Shown here piece after piece: positions 25,195 to 32,736 of a DNA stretch of 64,000 nt. Position 1 is the first letter of the stretch; each line of letters begins with the position of its first letter. Source of the stretch: Streptomyces sp. CA-278952 (GTDB taxonomy: Bacteria > Actinomycetota > Actinomycetes > Streptomycetales > Streptomycetaceae); contig NZ_CP112880.1 in NCBI RefSeq assembly GCF_028747205.1, positions 5,084,001 through 5,148,000 on the forward strand, in the 5' to 3' direction. Below the pieces are notes generated by a model. That model was given only the letters and a program-made list of their open reading frames with translations. It was not told where the DNA came from and made no database searches. Both the position numbers and the translations under genes were made by a program.

Positions 25195-26553
25195 ATGCGT
25201 CCCATAGGAACCAGGAGCCTCACCGGCAGATCATTCATGGCGGTGACCGCCCCCGCGGTCGCCGTGGCGGTCGCCGCCATGGGCCTCGCCGCCTCACCGG
25301 CCGCCGCCTCACCCGCTGCCGCGGTACCCACCGCCACGGCGGCACCCCAGCTCGGCGGCGCCTGCACCGCGGCCGACCTCGGCACCCGCCACCCGTACAT
25401 CAAGAACACCGAAGTGTCGCCGACGATCACCCACTTCAAGGGCTGGTACGTCACCGAGGGCACCACCGGCAACCACACCGTCGTCACCAGCACCGAGACG
25501 GTCATCACGGTCTCCGTCGGGCTCACCGGCGGCGTCGAGGGCAGTTTCGCCGTCGCGACCCTCGAAGCGGCCAAAGCGAGCCTCGGTCTGGAGGTGAAGG
25601 TCGGCTACGCCTCCACCAGCAGCGAGTCGAACACGGTTGTGTGGAGCTTCAACCAGCCCGGCTACTACGGCGTCTACAAGGGCACGAAGAAGGTCACCGG
25701 TACCTACGGAAGCCTCAACTGCAACCGCTCCCAGCAGAGCGACGGAAGCTGGGCGCTGAAGTGGGCCGAGGGGCCCGGCGGTGGCAGCTTCACCACCTAC
25801 ACCACCCTCGAGGAAGGCGCGGTGCGCTGCCAGGACACGGTGCCCGCGGGCAGCATCATGGCCAAGGCGCAGGGGCTCCTCGACTGCGGCTCACCCGCCG
25901 CGAAGGCCGAGCACCCGGCGGGTGCGGTGGCACCGACGGCGAAGCAGGAGCAGGAGCAGGACCGGAAGCAGGGCCAGGAGCAGGACGAGAAGCAGGGCCA
26001 GGAGCAGGACAAGGAGCAGGACCGCCTCGCACAGCCCCCCGCCCGCACCAGCGGTACGTCCGCCGCACAGCCCGGGGCCACCGGGCGCGGCGCGCGGGCC
26101 GCTCTCGACTGCCAGACCCAGGTCTACAAGATCGCCGTGCCCGGAAAGCCCCTGTCCTGGGGCGCGCCGCTCCTGGCGGACGACGGTGTCCGCCTGCGGC
26201 CCTCGACGATCTTCAGCGCCCACCTGGACCACTGGCGCCTGTGCAACGTGACGGAGAGCAACGGGGTCATCGAGGCGACCCTGTGGAACTGGGGCAACGG
26301 CGGGTGCGCGACCATCGCCGCGCCGGACGCGGCCACCGACCGGGCGGTCCTGAGGACGGCCGCCTGCGCGGAGGACGACCTCCAGCGGTTCTACGTCTAC
26401 CGCGACGTACCCGGCAGTTCGAAGATCGGCGTGCAGAACAAGTACACCGGATCCATGATGGGTCACGACCGGTACGCGGACGGGGAGTTCATCCGCCAGT
26501 ACTCCAGCGGCAGGCAGGACGGTACGGGGACGTACTCCCTGACCGGCGTCTGA
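25195..26553 (+). CDS. Secreted two-domain protein of unknown function
   Basis: 452 residues. A signal peptide (hydrophobic VAVAVAAMGLAASPAAA) leads to an N-terminal domain (about 50-235) rich in Thr/Ser/Val beta strands (HTVVTSTETVITVSVGLTGG, SSESNTVVWSFNQPGYYG) with paired cysteines. A charged repeat linker follows (KQEQEQDRKQGQEQDEKQGQ, about 243-275), then a C-terminal domain (from about 305) with CQTQVYKIAVPGKPLSWGAP and DLQRFYVYRDVPG. The beta pattern with long amphipathic strands recalls beta-pore-forming or adhesion domains, and the C-terminal domain has a lectin-like look. Neither is proven. No neighbour gives a clue. Confidence 0.7.
   Translation: MRPIGTRSLTGRSFMAVTAPAVAVAVAAMGLAASPAAASPAAAVPTATAAPQLGGACTAADLGTRHPYIKNTEVSPTITHFKGWYVTEGTTGNHTVVTSTETVITVSVGLTGGVEGSFAVATLEAAKASLGLEVKVGYASTSSESNTVVWSFNQPGYYGVYKGTKKVTGTYGSLNCNRSQQSDGSWALKWAEGPGGGSFTTYTTLEEGAVRCQDTVPAGSIMAKAQGLLDCGSPAAKAEHPAGAVAPTAKQEQEQDRKQGQEQDEKQGQEQDKEQDRLAQPPARTSGTSAAQPGATGRGARAALDCQTQVYKIAVPGKPLSWGAPLLADDGVRLRPSTIFSAHLDHWRLCNVTESNGVIEATLWNWGNGGCATIAAPDAATDRAVLRTAACAEDDLQRFYVYRDVPGSSKIGVQNKYTGSMMGHDRYADGEFIRQYSSGRQDGTGTYSLTGV
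25942..26022. repeat. In-frame 24-bp tandem repeat in the secreted protein
   Basis: The unit AAGCAGGGCCAGGAGCAGGA plus four bases occurs twice with partial copies on both sides, encoding the KQGQEQDE linker. Repeat number could vary between strains without breaking the frame. Confidence 0.7.
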
Positions 26554-26767
26554 CGGCCCGAGCCCGGTGAGCGGCCCCGCGCGTGAACCTCTTGCTTCCG
26601 GTTCCGTGCGGGGCCCCTCGCGTCTCCTGCCGGAGCGAGAGGTTCCCCGGAGTGACGGGACAGCCCCGCAGACACTTCCGGGCCGGCCCGAACAGCCGGA
26701 GAATGCCGCGAAGGGCCGAACCCGGCCGAAGGTTCGTAGCGTTGCCCGATCAGGGGAGAGCCAGCAC

Positions 26768-27541
26768 GTGATCACTGAACCGGAGCTGGTGGGCGAACCC
26801 GGACCGGATACGCCCGCGGACGTGGTGAGCGGGTTCGACCCGGGGCAGGGGCTCCCGACCGGTGGCCGGCGCCGGGCCCGGCGGCTGCTGTGGGCCGCCG
26901 CCGGAGCGGTGGTCGCGTCGGCGGTGTGGGCGTCGGCGGTCTTCGCGTACGGGATCGGCGGCGACCGGAAGCCCGACCCGCGCGGCTACCGCGTGGAGTC
27001 CGACTCCTGCGCGGCGGTGGAGCTGAGGGCGCTCGCCAGGGCGGTGGGGGAGCCGAGGGCCGAGCCGTCGACCGAACTGGACGGCATCGAGCACCCCGCC
27101 CTCCACCGCATCCGCTGCACCGTCGACTTCACGGTGGCGGCGGCCCGGGCGCCGGACGGCGAGGAGGCCTCGGGCTGGTCAACCGGCTATCAGGCGTCCC
27201 TCACGGCCGAGTTGCACAAGGAGACCGACCCGCGCCCCGAGTTCGAGGCGAGCAGCACGCTGACGGAGATCGACGGCACGGGCGTGGACCGGGTGGAGCG
27301 CGTACCGGACCTCGGCGACCTGGCATATCTGCTGATCATGGAGGACGCATCCATGCGCGTGCAGGTGGTGGAAGGCGGTTTCGTCGTGACGCTCGCCCTG
27401 TCCTCCTGGATGTCTCCTCCGGACATCGACAACGGAACGGACGGTCTGCCGGACGTGGTGGACCAGCCCGAGATGCTCGCCTACCGGGCCGATCTGATCA
27501 GCGATACGCGCGAGGTGATGAAAGCCCTGAAGACCGGCTGA
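26768..27541 (+). CDS. Single-pass membrane-anchored hypothetical protein
   Basis: 257 residues. A roughly 35-residue cytoplasmic start and RRRARR precede one membrane helix (LLWAAAGAVVASAVWASAVF), followed by an extracytoplasmic domain of about 185 residues with two cysteines (SDSCAAVEL, RIRCTVDF). I do not recognise the domain. The frame is open from 26567, but GTG 26768 with GGGAGA upstream gives a sensible start next to the anchor. The next gene is tRNA-Cys on the other strand. Function unknown. Confidence 0.6.
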   Translation: MITEPELVGEPGPDTPADVVSGFDPGQGLPTGGRRRARRLLWAAAGAVVASAVWASAVFAYGIGGDRKPDPRGYRVESDSCAAVELRALARAVGEPRAEPSTELDGIEHPALHRIRCTVDFTVAAARAPDGEEASGWSTGYQASLTAELHKETDPRPEFEASSTLTEIDGTGVDRVERVPDLGDLAYLLIMEDASMRVQVVEGGFVVTLALSSWMSPPDIDNGTDGLPDVVDQPEMLAYRADLISDTREVMKALKTG

Positions 27542-27555
27542 CCGGCCGCGAACGA

Positions 27556-27589
27556 GAGTGGCCGCCCCCTGTCGTGAGGACGGCCACTC
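27556..27589. terminator. Hairpin between tRNA-Cys and the hypothetical gene
   Basis: GAGTGGCCG (27556-27564) pairs with CGGCCACTC (27581-27589), loop 16 nt. It lies 5 bp beyond the tRNA 3' end and 14 bp beyond the plus-strand gene, so it probably terminates both. Confidence 0.7.
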
Positions 27590-27594
27590 CGCGA

Positions 27595-27669
27595 TGGAGA
27601 CCGTGACCGGATTCGAACCGGTGTAACTCGAGTTGCAGTCGAGCCCCTGAGCCTCTCGGGCACACGGTC
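27595..27669 (-). tRNA. tRNA-Cys (GCA)
   Basis: 75 nt including an encoded CCA. The acceptor stem GACCGTG pairs with CACGGTC, and the discriminator is U, the cysteine identity base. The anticodon stem CTCGA/TCGAG has loop CTGCAAC with anticodon GCA. The T arm is ACCGG-TTCGAAT-CCGGT. It is complete and the only tRNA in the window. Confidence 0.95.
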
Positions 27670-27895
27670 GGGTGTGGCGCTGTGGTGCTGTGGTGCGCTG
27701 CTCTGTTCCCTTGCTGTCCATGACGCTAAGGGTCTCCGCCCGCCGCCTCAAGGCATCCGGCGGGCCCGCAACGCGACTGCCATACGCCGTTCACACCCGG
27801 TCCGGTGCCGGGGCTCGGGACCTACGACCAAGGGCCGAGTGCGGTGCCGCACTTGGACAGGGTTCAAACCGCTCCATGCCTCTTACGCTGGGCCC

Positions 27896-29401
27896 ATGAC
27901 CGCCCTCGAACCGCGTGACGGCACCGATGCCGCACACCTCGCGCCGCCCGCGACCGACGATCACTCCTCGGACCCGCTGTCCGCCATCCCCCTCGCAGCC
28001 GTCGAAGGGGTCCTCGGGCGCACCTACCGGGCGCTCAGCATCGGCATCGTCTCCGTGGTGTTCCTCATCGCGTTCGAGGCCACGGCGGTCGGCACGGCCA
28101 TGCCGGTCGCCGCGCGTGAGCTGAACGGGATCCCGCTCTACGCCTTCGCCTTCTCCGCGTACTTCACCACCAGCCTGTTCGCCATGGTCCTCTCCGGGCA
28201 GTGGGCCGACCGGCGCGGGCCGCTCCAGCCGCTCGCCACCGGGATCACCGCGTTCGGCGTCGGCCTGCTGCTCTCCGGGGCGGCCACCAGCATGTGGGTC
28301 TTCATCGCGGGCCGGGCGGTCCAGGGACTCGGCGGCGGGATGGTGATCGTCGCCCTGTACGTGGTCATCGGGCGGGCCTACCCCGAGCACATCCGGCCCG
28401 CGATCCTGGCGGCCTTCGCCGCGAGCTGGGTGATCCCCTCCGTCGTCGGGCCGCTCGCCTCCGGGACGGTGACCGAGCACCTCGGCTGGCGCTGGGTCTT
28501 CGTCGGCATCCCGGCCCTCATAGTGATCCCGCTGGTCCTGGCCCTCCCGGCGATCCGGCGGACGGCCTCCGGGCCCGCCGACCCGGCCGCCGCCACCGAG
28601 CCGTACGACCGCCGCCGGATCCGGCTCGCGCTGGGGATCTCGGCCGGGGCGGGGCTGCTCCAGTACGCGGGGCAGGAGCTGAACTGGCTCGCCCTCCTGC
28701 CGGCCGCCCTCGGCACCGCCCTGCTGGTGCCCGCCGTACGCGGCCTGCTGCCCACCGGGACCGTACGGGCGGGGCGCGGGCTGCCCTCGGTGGTCCTGCT
28801 GCGCGGGGTCGCCGCCGGGTCGTTCATCGCCGCCGAGTCGTTCGTACCGCTGATGCTGGTCACCCAGCGCGGGCTCTCCCCGACGATGGCCGGGCTCTCG
28901 CTGGCCGTGGGCGGGGCGACCTGGGCTCTCGGTTCGTTCGTACAGTCCCGGCCGCGCATGGAGCCCCACCGTGAGCGGCTGATGGTCAGCGGAATGGTCC
29001 TGGTCGCCGCCTCGATCGCTGTCGCGCCCTCCGTGCTGATCGAGGGGGTCCCGGTCTGGACCGTCGCCGTCGCGTGGGCCTTCGGCTGCTTCGGGATGGG
29101 CATGGTGATCGCCTCCACCAGCGTGCTGCTGCTGAAGCTGTCGGCCCCGGAGGAGGCGGGCTCCAACTCCGCCGCCCTCCAGATATCCGACGGGCTCTCC
29201 AACGTGCTGCTCCTGGCCGGCGGCGGCGCGGCCTTCGCCGCGCTCGGCGGCGGGGCGGTGGGCGCGGCCGCGCACGGGGCGGCGGAGGCCGGAGCCGCCG
29301 GCTCGCACCCGGGCGCGTTCGCCGCGGTGTTCCTGCCGATGGCGGGGGTGGCGCTGGCGGGGGCCTGGGTGGCGACCCGGGTCGTCGTGCGGGAGAAGTA
29401 G
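27896..29401 (+). CDS. MFS transporter, multidrug-efflux type
   Basis: 501 residues with 12 to 14 membrane helices after a 40-residue cytoplasmic start. Signatures: FEATAVGTAMPVAARELNG, the loop 2-3 motif GQWADRRGP, and WVIPSVVGPLASGTVTEHLG (motif C of drug-proton antiporters). Such proteins export drugs or metabolites; the substrate is unknown. TACGCT at 27884-27889 lies 6 nt before the ATG and no ribosome binding site is seen, so the message may be leaderless. The last helices are Gly/Ala-rich (GGGAVGAAAHGAAEAGAAG). Confidence 0.85.
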   Translation: MTALEPRDGTDAAHLAPPATDDHSSDPLSAIPLAAVEGVLGRTYRALSIGIVSVVFLIAFEATAVGTAMPVAARELNGIPLYAFAFSAYFTTSLFAMVLSGQWADRRGPLQPLATGITAFGVGLLLSGAATSMWVFIAGRAVQGLGGGMVIVALYVVIGRAYPEHIRPAILAAFAASWVIPSVVGPLASGTVTEHLGWRWVFVGIPALIVIPLVLALPAIRRTASGPADPAAATEPYDRRRIRLALGISAGAGLLQYAGQELNWLALLPAALGTALLVPAVRGLLPTGTVRAGRGLPSVVLLRGVAAGSFIAAESFVPLMLVTQRGLSPTMAGLSLAVGGATWALGSFVQSRPRMEPHRERLMVSGMVLVAASIAVAPSVLIEGVPVWTVAVAWAFGCFGMGMVIASTSVLLLKLSAPEEAGSNSAALQISDGLSNVLLLAGGGAAFAALGGGAVGAAAHGAAEAGAAGSHPGAFAAVFLPMAGVALAGAWVATRVVVREK

Positions 29402-29439
29402 CGGTACCGCTCTGGCCCCACGAGTGGTACCTTTTTGGT
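29400..29439. promoter_or_regulatory. Palindromic operator-promoter of the RHH-Doc module
   Basis: AGCGGTACCGCT (29400-29411) is a perfect 12-bp palindrome, and GGTACC recurs at 29426-29431 with a GGTA half at 29437. TACCTT (29428-29433) lies 6 nt before the antitoxin ATG, suggesting a leaderless promoter inside the operator, as expected for autoregulation. Confidence 0.6.
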
Positions 29440-29643
29440 ATGGCGATGAACCTGCGTATACGCGAGGACCAGCAAGAGGCGCTGAAGCTCCGTGCCGAGC
29501 AAGAGGGGCGGAGTATGCACGCCATAGTGCTTCAGGCCATCGACCGCTATCTGGAGGTCGAGGTCGACCGGGAGTCGGTCCGCCGACTCGGCGCGAAGTA
29601 CGCCGTGCGCCACGCCGATCTGCTGCGGAGGCTGGGGGAGTAG
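29440..29643 (+). CDS. Ribbon-helix-helix antitoxin
   Basis: 67 residues. The start NLRIREDQQEALKLRAEQEG followed by SMHAIVLQAIDRYLEVEVDR is an Arc/MetJ-type ribbon-helix-helix DNA-binding domain; the C-terminal tail (RLGAKYAVRHADLLRRLGE) is the likely toxin-neutralising part. The TAG stop shares its G with the GTG of the downstream Doc gene, so the two are translationally coupled. It probably represses its own promoter at the GGTACC palindromes. Confidence 0.8.
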   Translation: MAMNLRIREDQQEALKLRAEQEGRSMHAIVLQAIDRYLEVEVDRESVRRLGAKYAVRHADLLRRLGE

Positions 29644-30026
29644 TGAAGTACCTGACGGTCCAGGAAGTCCTGGACCTGGCGGAGCTCGCCTGCGGGGGGC
29701 AGCAGGTCGCGGTGCGCGACCTCGGATTGCTCAGCTCGGCCGTTCACCGTCCCCAGTCCCAGATGTTCGGTGTCGAGGCGTACACGGACCTGTTCCAGAA
29801 GGCCGCCGGGCTGTTGCAGTCTCTGGCCGTGAACCACCCGCTCGTCGACGGCAACAAGCGTATGGCGTGGATGTCCACGGTCGTGTTTCTCGACATCAAC
29901 GGGACCGACATGGTCGAGGTCGACCAAGACGAGGCGTACAAGCTGGTCATCGAAGTGGCCATGGGCAGCGTCGAGGATGTGGACCGGATCGCGGAGCGGC
30001 TGAGAGCGCTGCACGACGCGATGTGA
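29643..30026 (+). CDS. doc: Doc/Fic-family toxin
   Basis: 127 residues. The Fic core reads HPLVDGNKRMAWMSTVVFLD, matching the Doc version (H-x-x-x-D-G-N-K-R), whose members phosphorylate EF-Tu and stop translation. The flanking helices YLTVQEVLDLAELACGG and LLSSAVHRPQSQMFGVEAYT are typical of Doc. All core residues are kept, so it should be active. It follows the antitoxin with a 1-bp overlap. Confidence 0.88.
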   Translation: MKYLTVQEVLDLAELACGGQQVAVRDLGLLSSAVHRPQSQMFGVEAYTDLFQKAAGLLQSLAVNHPLVDGNKRMAWMSTVVFLDINGTDMVEVDQDEAYKLVIEVAMGSVEDVDRIAERLRALHDAM

Positions 30027-30184
30027 GCACGGTCTCGTCGACCCCCGGTACGGCTCGTCCGTACCGGGTTTCAACCGGGCCCCCGGTAGGGTGGCCCGGT
30101 TGTCGTATCGCGGGCCGGGCCGATCAAGGGCCGGGTCCGGTGCGGACAGCGCCCCACGTACCCGAGAGCCCCGAACCGGAGACC

Positions 30185-31969
30185 GTGACTACTACCACCG
30201 CCTCCCACCACCTCTCACCCGCCTTTCCCGGCCGCGCCCCTTGGGGCACCGCCGGCAAGCTGCGAGCCTGGCAGCAGGGCGCCATGGAGAGGTACGTCCA
30301 GGAGCAGCCGCGCGACTTCCTCGCCGTCGCGACGCCCGGCGCCGGCAAGACCACGTTCGCGCTGACCCTCGCGTCGTGGCTGCTGCACCACCATGTCGTG
30401 CAGCAGATCACCGTCGTCGCCCCGACCGAGCACCTCAAGAAGCAGTGGGCGGAGGCGGCCGCCCGGATAGGGATCAAGCTCGACCCCGATTACAGCGCCG
30501 GCCCGCTGAGCAAGGAGTACCACGGGGTCGCCGTGACGTACGCCGGTGTCGGCGTCCGTCCGATGCTGCACCGCAACCGCTGCGAGCAGCGCAAGACGCT
30601 CGTGATCCTCGACGAGATCCACCACGCCGGTGACTCGAAGTCCTGGGGCGAGGCCTGCCAGGAGGCGTTCGACCCGGCGACCCGGCGGCTCGCGCTGACC
30701 GGTACGCCGTTCCGGTCGGACACCAACCCGATCCCGTTCGTGGCGTACGAGGAGGGCAACGACGGCATCCGCCGCTCCTCCGCCGACTACACCTACGGTT
30801 ACGGCAACGCGCTCGCCGACGGTGTCGTCCGCCCGGTCATCTTCCTCAGCTACAGCGGCAACATGCGCTGGCGCACCAAGGCCGGCGACGAGATCGCCGC
30901 GCGGCTCGGCGAGCCGATGACCAAGGACGCCATCGGGCAGGCCTGGCGCACCGCGCTGGCGCCCACCGGCGAGTGGATCCCCAACGTGCTCACCGCCGCC
31001 GACAAGCGGCTCACCGAGGTCCGCAAGGGCATCCCCGACGCGGGTGGCCTCGTCATCGCGACCGACCAGGAGTCGGCGCGCGCGTACGCCAAGATCCTCA
31101 AGAAGGTCACCGGCGAGACGCCGACCGTGGTCCTCTCCGACGAGAAGGCCGCGTCCAAGAAGATCGACCAGTTCAGCGGCGACGAGTCGCGCTGGATGGT
31201 CGCGGTCCGCATGGTGTCCGAGGGCGTCGACGTGCCACGTCTCGCCGTCGGCGTCTACGCGACGACGATCTCCACGCCCCTCTTCTTCGCCCAGGCCGTC
31301 GGGCGCTTCGTGCGGTCCCGCAGGCGCGGCGAGACGGCCTCCGTCTTCGTCCCGACCATCCCGATGCTCCTCGACTTCGCCAACGAGATGGAGGTCGAGC
31401 GCGACCACGTGCTCGACAAGCCGAAGAAGGGCAGCGACGAGGAGAACCCGTTCTCGGAGGAGGACAAGCTCCTCGCCGACGCGGAGAGGCTGGAGGACGA
31501 GGAGACCGAGGAGCAGCTGCCCTTCGAGGCGCTGGAGTCCGACGCCGTCTTCGACCGGGTGCTGTACGACGGGGCCGAGTTCGGCATGCAGGCCCACCCC
31601 GGTTCCGAGGAGGAGCAGGACTACCTCGGCATCCCCGGGCTCCTGGAGCCGGACCAGGTCCAGCTCCTCCTCCAGAAGCGGCAGACCCGGCAGATCGCGC
31701 ACAGCCGCCAGAAGCCGGCCGAGGAGGCCGACCTCCTGGAGAAGCCGGCCGACGCCCGGCCCGTGGTCACCCACAAGCAGCTGCTGAGCCTGCGCAAGCA
31801 GCTCAACACCACGGTCTCCGCCTACACGCACCAGAGCGGCAAGCCCCACGGTGTGATCCACAACGAACTGCGCCGCGTCTGCGGCGGCCCGCCGAGCGCG
31901 GAGGCCACGGCGCACCAGATCCAGCAGCGGATCGCGAAGGTCCAGGAGTGGGCGACGCGGATGACGTGA
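30185..31969 (+). CDS. Superfamily 2 DEAD/DEAH-type helicase
   Basis: 594 residues. Walker A is ATPGAGKTTFALTLASWLLH at about 49, the DExH box is VILDEIHHAGD at about 139, motif III is LALTGTPFRSD, and the C-terminal RecA lobe has RMVSEGVDVPRLAVGVYATT and FAQAVGRFVRSRRRGE (motif VI). An acidic stretch follows (EENPFSEEDKLLADAERLED), then a basic C-terminal region. It resembles the SSL2/RAD25-like helicases common in actinobacteria; the substrate is unknown. GTG 30185 has GGAG 3 nt upstream. A strong terminator follows. The nearby toxin pair is probably incidental. Confidence 0.85.
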   Translation: MTTTTASHHLSPAFPGRAPWGTAGKLRAWQQGAMERYVQEQPRDFLAVATPGAGKTTFALTLASWLLHHHVVQQITVVAPTEHLKKQWAEAAARIGIKLDPDYSAGPLSKEYHGVAVTYAGVGVRPMLHRNRCEQRKTLVILDEIHHAGDSKSWGEACQEAFDPATRRLALTGTPFRSDTNPIPFVAYEEGNDGIRRSSADYTYGYGNALADGVVRPVIFLSYSGNMRWRTKAGDEIAARLGEPMTKDAIGQAWRTALAPTGEWIPNVLTAADKRLTEVRKGIPDAGGLVIATDQESARAYAKILKKVTGETPTVVLSDEKAASKKIDQFSGDESRWMVAVRMVSEGVDVPRLAVGVYATTISTPLFFAQAVGRFVRSRRRGETASVFVPTIPMLLDFANEMEVERDHVLDKPKKGSDEENPFSEEDKLLADAERLEDEETEEQLPFEALESDAVFDRVLYDGAEFGMQAHPGSEEEQDYLGIPGLLEPDQVQLLLQKRQTRQIAHSRQKPAEEADLLEKPADARPVVTHKQLLSLRKQLNTTVSAYTHQSGKPHGVIHNELRRVCGGPPSAEATAHQIQQRIAKVQEWATRMT

Positions 31970-31989
31970 CCGGGAGAACGGGCCCGAGG

Positions 31990-32032
31990 AAGGAGGGCGG
32001 GACGCGTATCCGTACGCGTCCCGCCCTCCTTT
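31990..32032. terminator. Strong bidirectional terminator
   Basis: Perfect 19-bp stem (31990-32008 with 32013-32031), loop TCCG, then TT. It sits between convergent genes, the helicase and the lipoprotein gene. Confidence 0.9.
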
Positions 32033-32050
32033 GCGTCCTCGTCGAGGCCG

Positions 32051-32734
32051 TCAGCCGTTCACGGGCTCGGGGACCTGGTCGGGCAGCGCGGCCTCGTCGG
32101 CGCAGCCGAGCTGCTCGGCCAGGGCGCGGGACACGTCGTTGAGGATGGCCATGCGGTCCTTGGCGGTGGAGGCGGGGTCCACACCGGCGACGGTGAACAT
32201 GCTGGCCTTCACGTACGACGCCTTCCCCTGCTTGCCCTCTGTGGAGCAGGAGAAGTACAGGTAAGCGCCGCCGTCACCCTTCACGTAGGCGTGCACGCCG
32301 AGGGCGAACGGGAGGTGCTCGTCGTCCTTGCTCATGTCAGGGCGGTCCGCTCGCGGTTCGAATTCGACTTCCAGCTGGGGATGCCCGCTGTCGTCGTCAG
32401 CACGGTAGACGTTGCAGTCCAGGCGCTCACCGATTTTCCCGTGCAGGTGCTTCGCAGCGAGCTCGAGAGAGAACGTGCCCGGTTCACCCGATGCGTCTCG
32501 CCCGGTCAGTTCGGTGAACCGGTCCGTCCCGCTGACCCGCCGCAGCGCCTGCTGCGCCGATGCTCGGAGCGTCCCGTCGCACACCTGCTCGGCGGAAATC
32601 ACGTCCTGCTTGCCGGTGTCCTCGTCCCCGCCGCAGGCGGTCGCCGCCGCGAGCAGCAGCACCCCGTAAGCGGCGCGGAGCCAGGCTGTCGCGGCCCGTT
32701 TCTGTCGGGAGGTTCGGTCCGATGGCCATGGCAT
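32051..32734 (-). CDS. Lipoprotein of an ESX-like operon
   Basis: 227 residues. The lipoprotein signal is AAYGVLLLAAATACGGDEDT (lipobox AAATAC). The mature part has cysteines (EQVCDGTLR, RLDCNVYRADD, LYFSCSTEG, EQLGCADEA) suggesting disulfides and an extracytoplasmic domain I do not recognise. Start 32734 has AAGGA at the right distance. It begins 2 bp after the end of the large WXG100-like gene, so it belongs to that operon; an accessory or immunity-type role is possible but only inferred from context. Confidence 0.65.
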   Translation of the reverse strand: MPWPSDRTSRQKRAATAWLRAAYGVLLLAAATACGGDEDTGKQDVISAEQVCDGTLRASAQQALRRVSGTDRFTELTGRDASGEPGTFSLELAAKHLHGKIGERLDCNVYRADDDSGHPQLEVEFEPRADRPDMSKDDEHLPFALGVHAYVKGDGGAYLYFSCSTEGKQGKASYVKASMFTVAGVDPASTAKDRMAILNDVSRALAEQLGCADEAALPDQVPEPVNG

Positions 32735-32736
32735 GT

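Noticed and set aside
30185..31969. Helicase as part of a defence island with the Doc pair
   Set aside because: No nuclease, methylase or other defence partner is near, and this helicase type is common in actinobacterial chromosomes.
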